Assembly: GCA_013306675.1 (NCBI GenBank)
Contig: JABLUY010000305.1
Coordinates: 1 to 37,150, forward strand
Source: Thraustochytrium sp. TN22
Lineage: Eukaryota; Sar; Bigyra; Thraustochytrida; Thraustochytriidae
Length of the DNA: 37,150 bases
Reading direction: 5' to 3'
A model generated the notes under the pieces. The model did no database searches. It was given only the letters and a program-made list of their open reading frames with translations, and was not told the origin of the DNA. Numbering within the stretch: the stretch's first letter is position 1; each line of letters starts with the position of its first letter. Shown here piece by piece: positions 29,038-37,150 of the stretch. The position numbers and the translations under genes are program-made.

Positions 29038-29674
29038 CCCGCTCTCGCTCGCGACCTTGCGACCTCGCGACCTGGTGGGCGCGGGGCGAGCGCCGGCTGC
29101 GACGCGCAGCGCCGCACCGCGCCGGAGGGGCGCCTGCCCGCCGCCGCCGCGCCGCCGCGCGGAGGGCTCTGCCGCGCGCTCGCCCGCGTCAAGTTCCGCC
29201 CTTGCCGTGCTCGTCCTCCCCTTCTTCGCGCCGTCGCGCCGCCCCTGCCGCGGCGGCGGCGCGTCTCGCGGCGCGGCGCGACGCGATGGGCGGCGCGTGC
29301 GCGCGGCGCGGGCGCGGGGCGCTCAGGCTCGCCGGCGGCCTCGCGCGTCCAAGCGCGCGCGGCGTTCTGCGATGCGCGGGAAGGTTCACCTCGTGCCGCT
29401 GTGCTGCGCTGCGCTCTGAGCGCTGCGCATGACACGCACGTGCAGCGAGCTGGCGGCCTGGCGCGCGCGGGCGGCGCGAGCAGGCAGCGCTTGCGTGCGT
29501 TGCGATCCGCGGCTACCGGTGCCAGCTCGAGCTGCGCTGCACTGCGCTGCGCTGCAGTCGAGAGGCTGTTCAAGTCTTGCCAGCCCTGGCGCTTGCCACT
29601 GCCCGAGGCACAGGCTGCCAGCAGTCGCGGCGGCTGTCAACTGTTCAGGGTCATGGGTGACCTGGAGAACCCTG
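29038..29674. promoter_or_regulatory. Upstream region of the metal ATPase gene
   Basis: GC-rich DNA up to the transposon. No gene is supported. Before the insertion this was the ATPase side of a divergent promoter shared with the Sfi1/IQ gene. A short GCTGC repeat run lies at 29403-29415 and again at 29537-29555. Confidence 0.45.
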
Positions 29675-29682
29675 CGACGGCG
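29675..29682. repeat. Target-site duplication, left copy
   Basis: CGACGGCG directly abuts the left terminal inverted repeat. The identical octamer follows the right terminal repeat at 34859-34866. Confidence 0.93.
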
Positions 29683-29694
29683 TCTAAGGTATCG
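29683..29694 (+). repeat. Left terminal inverted repeat
   Basis: TCTAAGGTATCG. With the adjacent CG of the target duplication the inverted match to the right end is 14 bp. Beyond it the two ends differ. Confidence 0.93.
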
Positions 29695-29724
29695 ATTTGG
29701 GGGTCCTTTTGAGAGTCGCGGTCT

Positions 29725-29794
29725 CGGACCGGGGATTTCGCAGTGCCGACCGGGCCTTTTCGCGCCGGACCGGGGAAAACGCAGTGGCGACCCG
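29725..29794. repeat. Subterminal direct repeat, two copies, 41-bp period
   Basis: CGGACCGGGG..CGCAGTGCCGACC at 29725 and CGGACCGGGG..CGCAGTGGCGACC at 29766. Paired subterminal repeats near transposon ends are often transposase-binding sites; that role is inference. Confidence 0.75.
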
Positions 29795-30108
29795 GGGGGG
29801 CGCGCTCGGGCACCGCGCAAAGCGCGGTGTCAGGCCGCGTGTTCCCTGGTGTGAGGAGCAAATACGGCGAAGTGCTTGAGGCGTCTCCATCGGAGTACCA
29901 TCGCGCGGCATGGAAGGCTGAGTTGATCGAGGTTCGCGTTCTGGCTACGCGGGCTGCGCGCGCTTGGAAAGAGCACTCTGATGGAGACAATGGAGCCGCC
30001 CGCTGCTCGCGCAGATGCCGCGCACAACGTCGAGCTGGTGCGACGCGAGCACATCGCTGACGTGGCGCCGCGCTGCCAGCAGGGGCTGCATGCCCAATCG
30101 ACCGTGCC

Positions 30109-30231
30109 CGAGTCGCGGGTTCGGTTTGTGGATGCCACGGCAACGCCATGCTCAAATGCCTCGGCTGCGAGAACTGCAACACCTCGATGTGCCCGTCGGA
30201 GATCTCCATGCGGAAGACAAAATGTTGAACA
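30109..30231 (+). other. Cys-cluster coding segment inside the transposon (possible exon)
   Basis: The frame around 30130-30225 reads VCGCHGNAMLKCLGCENCNTSM with further Cys and ends at a TGA at 30226-30228. The regular CxC..CxxCxxC spacing looks like a zinc-binding cluster. An upstream stop at 30058 in the same frame means any exon must start after it. No start codon or splice site can be fixed, so it is listed only as a candidate exon. Confidence 0.3.
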
Positions 30232-30866
30232 TCTTTTCACGCAGACCTATTCGTCTCTACAGCGCAGACTAGAGCGCTTCCCGCTCTTGCTATCTCAGAT
30301 ATCTGCTGTTTCGTTCGGCTCCGAAGGCGTCGAGGCGCGGCGCGCGCGAGACCCCGGTGGTCTTCTTCTCCAAGCGCTCCGCGCCCGACCGGGTCTCGGC
30401 ATCTGCGCGCGCGGGAAGCCGCCGCGCCTGTGAAGCTGGGATGCGCAGCTCGCTGGGCTCGTCCCAGCAACGGGTGTTAACCACGCTGCCGGGGCTGGGC
30501 AGCCGACCGGTCCGGCGCTGTGGCTCGAGGGCGCGCGCGCGCGCGCGCCGTTGCTGCTGCTGTCGTAAACCTGCAGGAGCGCCATTTTCTTACCGAGTGA
30601 AAGCTCGTATCAGCGTAGCCATCGTGCTCACTGGCCGCTGAGCCTGGGTCGGCGATGAACAGCTCTTTGAAGAGGTGCCATAGCCAAAAGGAAAGCGCAT
30701 GCTCGCTCTCAGATCAGGAAATGGTCCGCTGGGGCAGCGCGTGTGACCCGTGCAGTCAGCCTGAGTGCGTCTTGGTCCAGACGCCGCTCATCAGCGACAC
30801 GCACACGCTTGCCCGCCTGGAGATTGTCCTTCTTGAAGAACTCAAGCCCGGTCATTCTGGCCCTGT

Positions 30867-31067
30867 TTGAAGCACGCGGGCGCATCCTGTGAGCTCCACG
30901 AGCTCGCGCCAAGGCCGCTGCTCGTGTACTGTGCGAGTCATCACGCAATCAACACGGTTGGCGTGCAGCCTGGCGGCGCGCTTGCTGGGACAATCGAGGC
31001 TTTCAACAAGCTCCCGTGCCAACTCCTCCGGAATGTGCTCGACGAGGTCCAGCAAACATTGGCGTGA
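30867..31067 (+). other. Protein-like segment inside the transposon (possible exon)
   Basis: Open frame of 66 codons with high GC at third positions, reading ELAPRPLLVYCASHHAINTV and then GTIEAFNKLPCQLLRNVLDEV to a TGA. The VYCASHHAIN stretch faintly recalls the 'HC.aH.lnl' motif of hAT-like transposases, but nothing around it confirms this. The same frame is open again at 31077-31742. Confidence 0.3.
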
Positions 31068-31076
31068 CGTCTCGCG

Positions 31077-31742
31077 ATGGACTCGCACAGCTTCGCGTTC
31101 CCAGGCTGCGCGCCCTGTCCTCATCGCAAGCCGATGTCGAGCACCCGCAAGTCGCAGTTCCGGACGCGTCGCCGCCGCAAGGAGACGGACAATTCTCATT
31201 CCCTGCTGGAGCATACCGCGCCCGCGCGACACGCAAAGGCCAGCCACGCTGGACTCAAAGAAGATCCATCATGCCATCGCTGCTTTGAGGGCCCGTTGAG
31301 GGCCGCTGAGCACATGTCATTTCCGAGGTGCCTGATGCCGCTCACGAGCGCGATCACCTCACCGTTGATGGTGCGGAGGTCGGCCCGGTCGCTTTCGCTT
31401 TCGGTGTCCTCTTCGTTGGCAATGAAGAAGCGAGCCCGCCATCGGCATCGTCGCTACCGCCGCTCCCATCGGCGTCGCCGTCACCAACGCTGTCCTTTGC
31501 GCGCTCTATGTTTCAACCTCCTGCCGCAATTGCTTGCGCGCCTTCGTCGGCGGGTGCGCGAGGCCGCTGACCTCACGTTGGTGAAGCACCTTTGCAAGAC
31601 CCATCGTCGCGCAGCTGGGACTACGATCACGGTACAACATCCGATCTCCATTCTGACCGAGAAGAAGCTACAGCCCTACGCAGCGTACTTGAGGAGCTTG
31701 TTGCTCGTCTTGTTAGTATTGTCCTGCATGCGACGCTCGTAG
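31077..31742 (+). other. Basic protein-like segment inside the transposon (possible exon)
   Basis: 221-codon frame, the longest on the + strand of the element. It includes CAPCPHRKPMSSTRKSQF, an Arg/His-rich tract, and a well-formed stretch (about 31560-31700) reading LTLVKHLCKTHRRAAGTT then ILTEKKLQPYAAYLRSLL. The Arg-rich middle may be out of frame. A GTTAGT that could be a donor site follows at 31713. Product unknown. Confidence 0.3.
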
Positions 31743-32092
31743 CCATCTTCGCGACGACCTTGTCCGTGAAGAGCACCAAAGAGTCCAAGGCTGAGTGGAT
31801 CATGATGCAGGAGCCTGAAGCTTGAATCCCCCGGCCTTCCCGCGCGGCAAGGTTCATGGCCTCTTTGGACACGACGCTTTAAGCTCGTCGTGGCGAGCCG
31901 TAAGGCGAGCTCTGCCTGCCGCAGCCGCCGCGCCGCGACTGCTGTGACGTGGCGTGGATTCGAGAGGCTAGAGAACTTGCCTCTCAAGCTCGTGTCTGCA
32001 ATCTGCAGAGGAAGCAGTCCTGCCGCCGCGCCCTCGCCGCGCCGTAGCCGCCCCGCTGCACGCCGTCCCTCGGCAGGCGCTTGATGATGGGA

Positions 32093-32109
32093 CACTGGCA
32101 CTGCCAGTG
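32093..32109. repeat. 17-bp palindrome CACTGGCA-C-TGCCAGTG inside the transposon
   Basis: Perfect 8-bp arms around one base. The same TGGCAGT/ACTGCCA motif recurs near 32316, 32498, 32558, 32830, 34610, 34647 and 34835, including very close to the right terminus. Confidence 0.6.
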
Positions 32110-32908
32110 AAGAAGGCCGAGGCCTTCAAGTTGTCAGAGTGCATTTTCGAAGGCGAAGTTCAACTTTCAGACTGGCAAAAGGCGGTGCCAGCCTCGCTAT
32201 GATGCAACGCGGCGCAGGGCCGGCCAGGGGTGGCTGGCGCGGCGCACGCGCGGCCGAGGGCGGCCGAGGCCAGCCAAGGCCGGCTCAGCGCACGCCGCGC
32301 GGCCCTTGCTGTGCGCTGGCAGTGCCCTTCGTCCGCGTCGCACAGGCCGCCGCCCATCATGAGGCAGTCGAGTCCCGCTCGCCGCCGCGCTGCCAGAGCC
32401 CTCGCCATCGCGCAGAGATCCGCACGCGACTCTGGCCGGCGGGGCGGCGGCAACCGGGGCGGGCGGCCGCAGCCCGCCAGCTGGCAACTCGCTCGCACTG
32501 GCAGTGAGGCCGTGCCGGCCGTGCCACGTCAGTACTATGCCTAGGCCTTGGCCGCCCTGCCAGTGCGCAGAACAGGCCAGGACAGTACACGGCCCGGCCG
32601 GCCGCCGCCCAGCGCCTCCAAGCGCAACGCCCAGCAACGCCCATCGACGCCCAGCGACGCCCACCAGCACGGCACTCATTCCGCCGCACACCCAGGCTGT
32701 CACCACCTTCAAGTTCTGAGCCCGCGGGCCGTCCGAAATCCGTCAGCAGAACTTGAACTTGAACAGCTTCATCAAGTCTGGGCAAGTCTGGCAAGTCCGG
32801 GTCGGTAAGGGCAGCCAGAGCGCTGGAACTGGCAGTACCGTAAGGCTGCCATCATGGGGTACTAGACCGTGGCCTTCACCGTGGCCTTCACCGTGACCGT
32901 GCCCATGC

Positions 32909-34029
32909 ATGCCGTCCGAGTCGAGCTTGGGCGCGGGCCCGGACACGGCAGCCAACGAGAGCACGCCCAGCCAGAGCACGGCCAGCGAGTGCACAGCCAC
33001 GGAGACATTGGTCGACATGAGCAGGGTCCCGGACTCGCCGACCGATACGAGCCGAGCCTCGCAGGTGCCGGTCAATGACATCGTGGCAAGTCGCATGCAG
33101 CGTAGCCGCGTGCGCGAGCTGCTCTTAGGCCTCGAAGAGGTCCTGAGCGCGGCAGCTAGGCCTGAGAGTGTCCCTTTGGCCGAGTTGCGTCAGATCACCC
33201 CAACCCCCGCGGGAGGCCTTGGTGGCGCAAGTCAACCTCGGCTCGCCCTCTTCATAGAGATGCTCTTCTCTCTGTCGGTTCAGATGCTCTCGGACCAGGA
33301 CTTCTCGTGCGTCATGAGCCTTGAGATCTTCTTCTGGGTGCTCTGGCTCAGGTGCACGATGGCACTCTGGCAGGGGATCATAATTGCGGTTGCTCGCGCG
33401 GGTGCCATTCTCTGTGCGAGACAACGAGCTGGCCTCGCCCGTAAGTTTGTCCTGCTGATCAGAGCAGAATCTCCACGACGGAGAACTCGATTGTGCGGCT
33501 GACTCGCTGCTTGATTACTGAGCGCTGACAGTAAGTGCAACTCAGACAAGCATCTCCGACAAGCGCACCGTCTTCAAGTCCAAGGCCACGCCCGAGAGAT
33601 CGATACAATCCCTCGAATGCTGAACGCCCTCATCCCTGGCAACACCGAGAACATGTGCAACCCCAGTAGCCCACCGTCCTTGCGAGCCAACGCGGGCGAC
33701 CAGCTGCGCTCGGCGGCCGTACTTGCCGGCATTTCGAAGAACATGCACCCAATGCAGTGCCTTCCTAGTCGCAACGCCGCCGTTCCTCTGGTTCATCAAG
33801 GGCGGTCCGTCCTCATGACAGACACACCGTCCACCCGGGATGTGCTCTTGGGCCGTGGCCCTCGCGCCCGGCGCAAGACTCTCTTGGTATGTTTGATTCG
33901 AGACTCTGTGGTCGCGTGCACAACTAACAGGCCGACGTGCAGGCTCCGACGAGGCTCGCCACGAGCGCTCCGATAACGACGCAGACGACAGCGCAGACTG
34001 AGAACAATGTGACGTCGGGCCAGGCTTGA
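32909..34029 (+). CDS. Predicted three-exon gene inside the transposon, product unknown
   Basis: Exons 32909-33440, 33546-33886 and 33943-34029 join in frame to 319 residues. Intron 1 has donor GTAAGT, a GCTGAC branch-like site and acceptor AACTCAG about 20 nt later. Intron 2 (56 bp) has GTATGT, CTAAC and GTGCAG. These donor types are the same as in the primase gene. The product begins with a Ser/Thr/Ala-rich region (MPSESSLGAG), then a helical part (RVRELLLGLEEVLSAA), a hydrophobic stretch (IFFWVLWLRCTMALWQ) and a polar C-terminus. I recognise no domain. The ATG follows a TGA in the same frame, but an upstream exon spliced in is possible. Exon A also reads plausibly on the other strand, so confidence is limited. 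Confidence 0.4.
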
Positions 34030-34133
34030 ATCCTAAGGTTGTCGTTCTCAATGCGGCCTGGGGAGCTACTGTTCCTTTTAGTCGGGTTTGCTGGACCCGT
34101 CTCGCCACTAACACTGCCAGAAGCTCTTCGAGC

Positions 34134-34520
34134 TGGTGCTTGTGCAGGAGCTCGCATGGCGCTGGGCATGGCTAATGGATGCCACAAGACAGATGTTGTA
34201 TGGTTCCGAGCCACAGTCGCGGGCGCTTCTGGCTCGGGCCGCGCGACGTAACCCACTTACGGCGGCGCTCAGGGTCAGAGCACAGGCTTGCGTGGTCGTT
34301 GCGTGGGCGCGACCCAGCCACTCGAAGAGGTCTGCGCAAAGACTCACACCAAGTACTTGCCCTTCACGCACATGGTCGCCTCTTTTCGGACAGCAGCAGA
34401 TCCAAGAAGACTCGCCGCGGCAAGCGTCTCGCGAAGAACAGTCCTCGTGAGAGCTCTCCGCCGACCAGCTGCCCTGTGACATCAGAAGGCGATGAGTCGA
34501 TGCATGAGACATACCAGTAG
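34134..34520 (+). other. Protein-like C-terminal segment inside the transposon
   Basis: After a CTAAC..CTGCCAG acceptor-like site near 34110-34122, the frame KLFELVLVQELAWRWAWLMD runs to about 34260. A different frame ends the region with RSKKTRRGKRLAKN, a basic nuclear-localisation-like run, and stops TAG at 34518-34520. Joining them needs an intron or a frameshift that I cannot place. Confidence 0.3.
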
Positions 34521-34690
34521 GCATAAAGAAAAATACATCGAATGCTTTTTGGGATACTGCACAGTATTTGGTCGCAAAATTGCAGCTCCGTACTGCCCCA
34601 CGCTCAGACGGCAACTGCCATAATTGCTGTCCGCAACCGCCAATCTGGCAGTCCAAACCATCAAGTTCCCAGCCTGTGGACTACCAAATC

Positions 34691-34784
34691 GCCGGTCGGC
34701 GGGGGGACGGGAACACTCCGTCCCCCCTTCCTAGCCTGCCCCCCCGCCGGGGGAAACCCGGAATTTGGCGGTCTGCCGACCGGC
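34691..34784. repeat. Nested inverted repeats near the right end of the transposon
   Basis: Outer arms GCCGGTCGGC (34691-34700) and GCCGACCGGC (34775-34784) are perfect inverted repeats. Nested inside is a perfect 10-bp stem GGGGGGACGG / CCGTCCCCCC (34701-34710 and 34718-34727) with a 7-base loop. An approximate direct repeat CTAGCCTG..ACCCGGA(A/C)TTTGGC follows at about 34731 and 34811. Confidence 0.85.
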
Positions 34785-34846
34785 AAATCGGCCGAATTTT
34801 GAACTATTTTCTAGCCTGTCTGGAGACCCGGACTTTGGCAGTACCC

Positions 34847-34858
34847 CGATACCTTAGA
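34847..34858 (-). repeat. Right terminal inverted repeat
   Basis: CGATACCTTAGA is the exact reverse complement of the left end at 29683-29694. Confidence 0.93.
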
Positions 34859-34866
34859 CGACGGCG
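34859..34866. repeat. Target-site duplication, right copy
   Basis: CGACGGCG is identical to the octamer at 29675-29682, and begins immediately after the right terminal repeat. Confidence 0.93.
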
Positions 34867-35050
34867 CCGGCGCGGAGTCCGAGTCCAGCGAGAGCGAGAG
34901 CGTCCCGGTCCCGGTCGCGGCATCGGCAGGCAGGGGCTCTAGCTAGAGCTGGAGCGAGGAGCAGATAGGGGTTGTATACAGAGGAAGAGACTAGGTACAG
35001 CCAGCAGGCAGGCAGGCAGGCAGGCAGGGCCGGGAGCGGCGAGCGGCGAG

Positions 35051-36583
35051 ATGGAGCTGCTGGCGCGCGGCGGGCGGCGCGCGTCGGAGCGCGAGGCCGT
35101 CTGGAAGGACGTGCGGTCGCTGCAGGCGCTGCACTTCGAGAAGCGCGTGTTCGCGCTGCAGAGGGAGTTTGAAGAGAAGCAGCGCGACGCGCAGCGGCGA
35201 GCGAAAAGGCATGACGCCTGCGTGCGGGCGCGCATGCGCACGGCGATGCGCAGTGCCAAGGAAGCCGGCAGCGCCGGGCAGACGAGGGGGCTGCGCAGTC
35301 TGCGCAGATCGCGAGAGCACTTTGAAAGCGAGACGCGGGACGCGCCCGCCAGCGTTGTGGTGCACTCACGGCACGCAGGGCGCTACAAGGTCGGCCGCGA
35401 GGAGGACCTGCTCCTCGCGGACGGCGCGGTCGTGCGCGGGACCGTCGCAGGGCTGACATTTCGGTCGGCCGATGACGTCCTCGTTCGCTTGCGGCGCGGG
35501 CACGCGCCAGCGTTCGCCGACTGGCAGACGCAAGCGTACGAGCTCGAGGCGCGCGCCGCCATGCTCGACGCCATGAACAGTGAGTTCGAGGCCTGCATGG
35601 CGTGGGCTCGCGCCGGCCTCGACGATGAAGATACCGGCGCTGAGCAGGCCTCGCTGCCCGTGACGTCCCTGGGAGAAACGCCGCGGCACGGGCAGGGCGA
35701 CTCGGAGGCGCTCGCACGGAGGGGCGTCCAGGTCGCGCTCGCCCGAGAGCAGCTCGAGGACGCGCTGCTGTACCGCGAGCTCTATGCGCGCTACGGCGGC
35801 TTCGAGGACGCGAATCTGGAGCGGCCCGGCGCGGCGCTCGCGTTTCGCGTCAAGCTCGCCTCTCGCAACCTCACGCGGTGGTTCCAGGGCCTGGCTGCGC
35901 GGCGTCAGCAGCGACGAGAGCAGCTGGTGGTTGCCTTCCAGGCGAGGTGTCGCGGCGTCCAGGCGCGCCGCGTCGCGGCGGCGCGCCGTGGCGCGCAGCA
36001 GCGATCGCTCCGGGCGCGCGAGGCGCAGGCTTCGGCTGATGTCCGCGAGGCGTTCTCCGCGTGGAGGCGACAGGTCGCCGCGCGGCGGCGGGCGCGCTCC
36101 GTCATGGAGGCGCTTCACCTGCGCCGCGAGCGCCGCGTCTGGGCCGCTTGGCGGGCCCTCATGCGCGAGCGCTCGGACTGCCGCGCCCGCGGCACGCGGC
36201 GCCTCATTGTCATGTGCGCGCAGCCGTGGTTCGAGCGGTGGCGGCAAACGACGGGCCGCATCCGGGTCCGGCGCGCCGCGGCGCAACTCGGGCGCAGGTT
36301 GCGGCTGCGGCGCGTTTTGGAGCAATGGGTCGAGGTCACCGTGGACGCACTCGCGCAGACGCACCTGCGGCGGCGCGCGGCGGCCACCGAGATCCAGCGC
36401 GTGTTTCGAGGCAGCCTGGCGCGGGGCGAGGCGGTACGGCACTGGCGGTCCATCACCGCGCTGCAGGCGCTGGCTCGGGGTCAGAGCAGTCGGCGTGAGT
36501 TCGAGCGCTTCAACGGGCTCCGCATGCGGCTCGAGCGCCAGCGCCAGCGCCGAGACGGGGCCGCCCAGCGCGCCCTCGTGTAG
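35051..36583 (+). CDS. Sfi1/IQ-type centrin- or calmodulin-binding protein
   Basis: 510 residues, one exon, ATG in GCGAGATGGAG. The first ~110 residues are a charged coiled coil (EKRVFALQREFEEKQRD). A middle segment (about 115-290) has no recognised fold. The C-terminal ~230 residues are Arg-rich helices with Trp-centred repeats of Sfi1 type (AFSAWRRQVAARRR, VWAAWRALMRER, WFERWRQTTGRIRVRR, VLEQWVEVT). IQ-like motifs are also present (VAFQARCRGVQARR; EIQRVFRGSLARG; LQALARGQSSRREF). Such repeats bind centrin or calmodulin in centrioles, basal bodies and flagella; family and location are inferred from repeat type only. The upstream promoter is cut off by the transposon, whose right end is about 190 bp away. 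An 8-bp-arm hairpin (AGCCAGCG/CGCTGGCT) overlaps the TAG stop. Confidence 0.75.
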   Translation: MELLARGGRRASEREAVWKDVRSLQALHFEKRVFALQREFEEKQRDAQRRAKRHDACVRARMRTAMRSAKEAGSAGQTRGLRSLRRSREHFESETRDAPASVVVHSRHAGRYKVGREEDLLLADGAVVRGTVAGLTFRSADDVLVRLRRGHAPAFADWQTQAYELEARAAMLDAMNSEFEACMAWARAGLDDEDTGAEQASLPVTSLGETPRHGQGDSEALARRGVQVALAREQLEDALLYRELYARYGGFEDANLERPGAALAFRVKLASRNLTRWFQGLAARRQQRREQLVVAFQARCRGVQARRVAAARRGAQQRSLRAREAQASADVREAFSAWRRQVAARRRARSVMEALHLRRERRVWAAWRALMRERSDCRARGTRRLIVMCAQPWFERWRQTTGRIRVRRAAAQLGRRLRLRRVLEQWVEVTVDALAQTHLRRRAAATEIQRVFRGSLARGEAVRHWRSITALQALARGQSSRREFERFNGLRMRLERQRQRRDGAAQRALV

Positions 36584-36600
36584 CCAGCGCCGCGCTGGCT
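36582..36600. repeat. Hairpin at the stop codon of the Sfi1/IQ gene
   Basis: AGCCAGCG and CGCTGGCT form a perfect 8-bp stem with a 3-base loop; the left arm begins in the TAG stop. It could affect 3'-end formation, but no function is shown. Confidence 0.5.
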
Positions 36601-36641
36601 GACTGTGAGGCCCGACCGGCTGACCGTGAGGCCCGACCGCC
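36600..36641. repeat. 21-bp direct repeat, two copies
   Basis: TGACTGTGAGGCCCGACCGG and TGACCGTGAGGCCCGACCGC lie head to tail in the 3' flank, differing at two positions. They are followed by a GCTAGCTAGCTAGCTAGC run at about 36663-36681. Confidence 0.85.
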
Positions 36642-36711
36642 TCTACCACAAGAGTGCCCCACGCTAGCTAGCTAGCTAGCAGCAAGCTCCAACTTAGAGC
36701 TAGCCTTTCAG

Positions 36712-37150
36712 TCAGATGGCCGCGAAGATGTCAAGCTCGTCCACAAAGCGCGCGATCATGTCATGGCCCTCCTCTTTGGCCACGGTCTCAAACCGGCGCA
36801 CGAGCGGGATGGTCAGGTTCCCTCGCTCCACGATGGCGAGGATCATCCTGCCGAGCAGCACCTCGCCCATGCCGTACAAGTCATGCTGCAAGACCGCCTC
36901 ATTCGGCCTCTCTCCGATGGCCGCCAGGCAGCAGTCCATGAGCGACGGCGGGTTGAACACGCGCTGCGCGCCCTCCAGCTCGCGCGGCCTCCTGCGCGTC
37001 GGCCTGGCGCCCAGCGTCGCCGCCGCCGCCGCCTCCGCCGCGGCGGCCGCCACCTCCCCTCGCGCCGCCGCGTCCGCGTCCGCGCCCGCGTCCGCGCCGC
37101 CCGCCCCGCCCGGGCCCCCCTCGCCGCCGCCGCCGCCCGCGCGCGCGGCC
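36712..37150 (-). CDS. 3' part of an unidentified gene running off the right edge
   Basis: The frame is open to the window edge with no ATG upstream of the conserved part, so the start lies beyond 37150. The first visible ~60 codons are low-complexity Gly/Ala/Asp. The C-terminal ~85 residues look folded: RVFNPPSLMDCCLAAIGERP, then YGMGEVLLGRMILAIVERGN, and VRRFETVAKEEGHDMIARF before the stop. PPSLMDCCLAAI loosely recalls the short BC-box helices of elongin-A/SOCS-type adaptors, but this is only a suggestion. The gene is convergent with the Sfi1/IQ gene. Confidence 0.55.
   Translation of the reverse strand, partial: AARAGGGGGEGGPGGAGGADAGADADAAARGEVAAAAAEAAAAATLGARPTRRRPRELEGAQRVFNPPSLMDCCLAAIGERPNEAVLQHDLYGMGEVLLGRMILAIVERGNLTIPLVRRFETVAKEEGHDMIARFVDELDIFAAI

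Larger units (their letters stand above)
29683..34858. mobile_element. DNA transposon, 5.18 kb, 12-bp TIRs and 8-bp target duplication
   Basis: The ends are TCTAAGGTATCG (29683-29694) and its exact reverse complement CGATACCTTAGA (34847-34858), flanked by identical 8-bp copies of CGACGGCG. Such an arrangement by chance is extremely unlikely, so insertion by a cut-and-paste transposase is well supported. An 8-bp duplication fits hAT, P, Merlin, Novosib and KDZ/Zisupton elements; the termini do not match the CAGNG start of hAT. No frame longer than ~200 codons runs through it, but short + strand segments look coding and are bounded by splice-like signals. Perfect TIRs and TSD suggest a fairly recent insertion, against deep decay. 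The element lies 646 bp upstream of the ATPase ATG and ~190 bp upstream of the Sfi1/IQ ATG. It is less GC-rich than its neighbours. Confidence 0.9.

Noticed and set aside
32743-33096. His-rich (HGHGEGHGEGHG) protein on the - strand
   Set aside because: It arises from a short GTGGCCTTCACC repeat at 32870-32900; the + strand frame over most of this stretch is more protein-like.
34701-34727. Intrinsic bacterial-type terminator
   Set aside because: The hairpin has no T-run after it, and the window is eukaryotic.

Overview
The window is nuclear DNA of a very GC-rich, gene-dense protist. It holds a POLR3G/Rpc31-type RNA polymerase III subunit, the primase small subunit, a DH-PH-FYVE protein, a SIL1-type BiP exchange factor and a Sfi1/IQ-like (centriole or flagellar type) protein. 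Two spliceosomal introns with GT..AG ends can be placed in the primase gene; most other genes read as one exon. The Pro-Thr-Ala linkers in the Cys-rich secreted protein and the mix of families suggest a stramenopile-like lineage such as a thraustochytrid or pelagophyte, but that is a guess. TGA is an ordinary stop here, since at least five intact genes end with it.

Layout, left to right: a disrupted Cys-rich secreted protein (+, 1081-3149); Pol III subunit RPC7 (-, 3459-4373); RWD-PARP protein (+, 5429-7000); SIL1 (-, 7080-8204); a giant intronless USP deubiquitinase (-, 9308-19504); primase small subunit in three exons (+, 20381-22123); an unrecognised secreted Cys-rich protein (-, 22302-23063); a duplicated DH-PH-FYVE protein (+, 23648-26743); a P1B metal ATPase (-, 26911-29037); a 5.2-kb DNA transposon (29683-34858); a Sfi1/IQ-like protein (+, 35051-36583); and the 3' part of an unidentified gene (-, 36712 to the right edge). 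Strands almost strictly alternate, so most genes share either a divergent promoter region (0.6-1.1 kb) or a tight convergent 3' junction (80-310 bp). Low-complexity minisatellites sit at many junctions.

The genes do not form one pathway; they are mostly housekeeping. The most notable find is the element at 29683-34858. It has perfect 12-bp terminal inverted repeats and a perfect 8-bp target-site duplication (CGACGGCG), and it lies in the divergent promoter between the metal ATPase and the Sfi1/IQ gene. It has no long ORF, but on the + strand short protein-like segments are separated by good splice signals, so it probably carries spliced or decaying genes of an unresolved transposon superfamily. 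Other points of interest are loss of three of the four zinc cysteines in the primase subunit, a second RanBP2-like zinc finger inside the USP catalytic domain, serial duplication of the USP gene's 3' end, the internally duplicated GEF, and multiple lesions in the first gene, one lying on a canonical -1 slippery heptamer.
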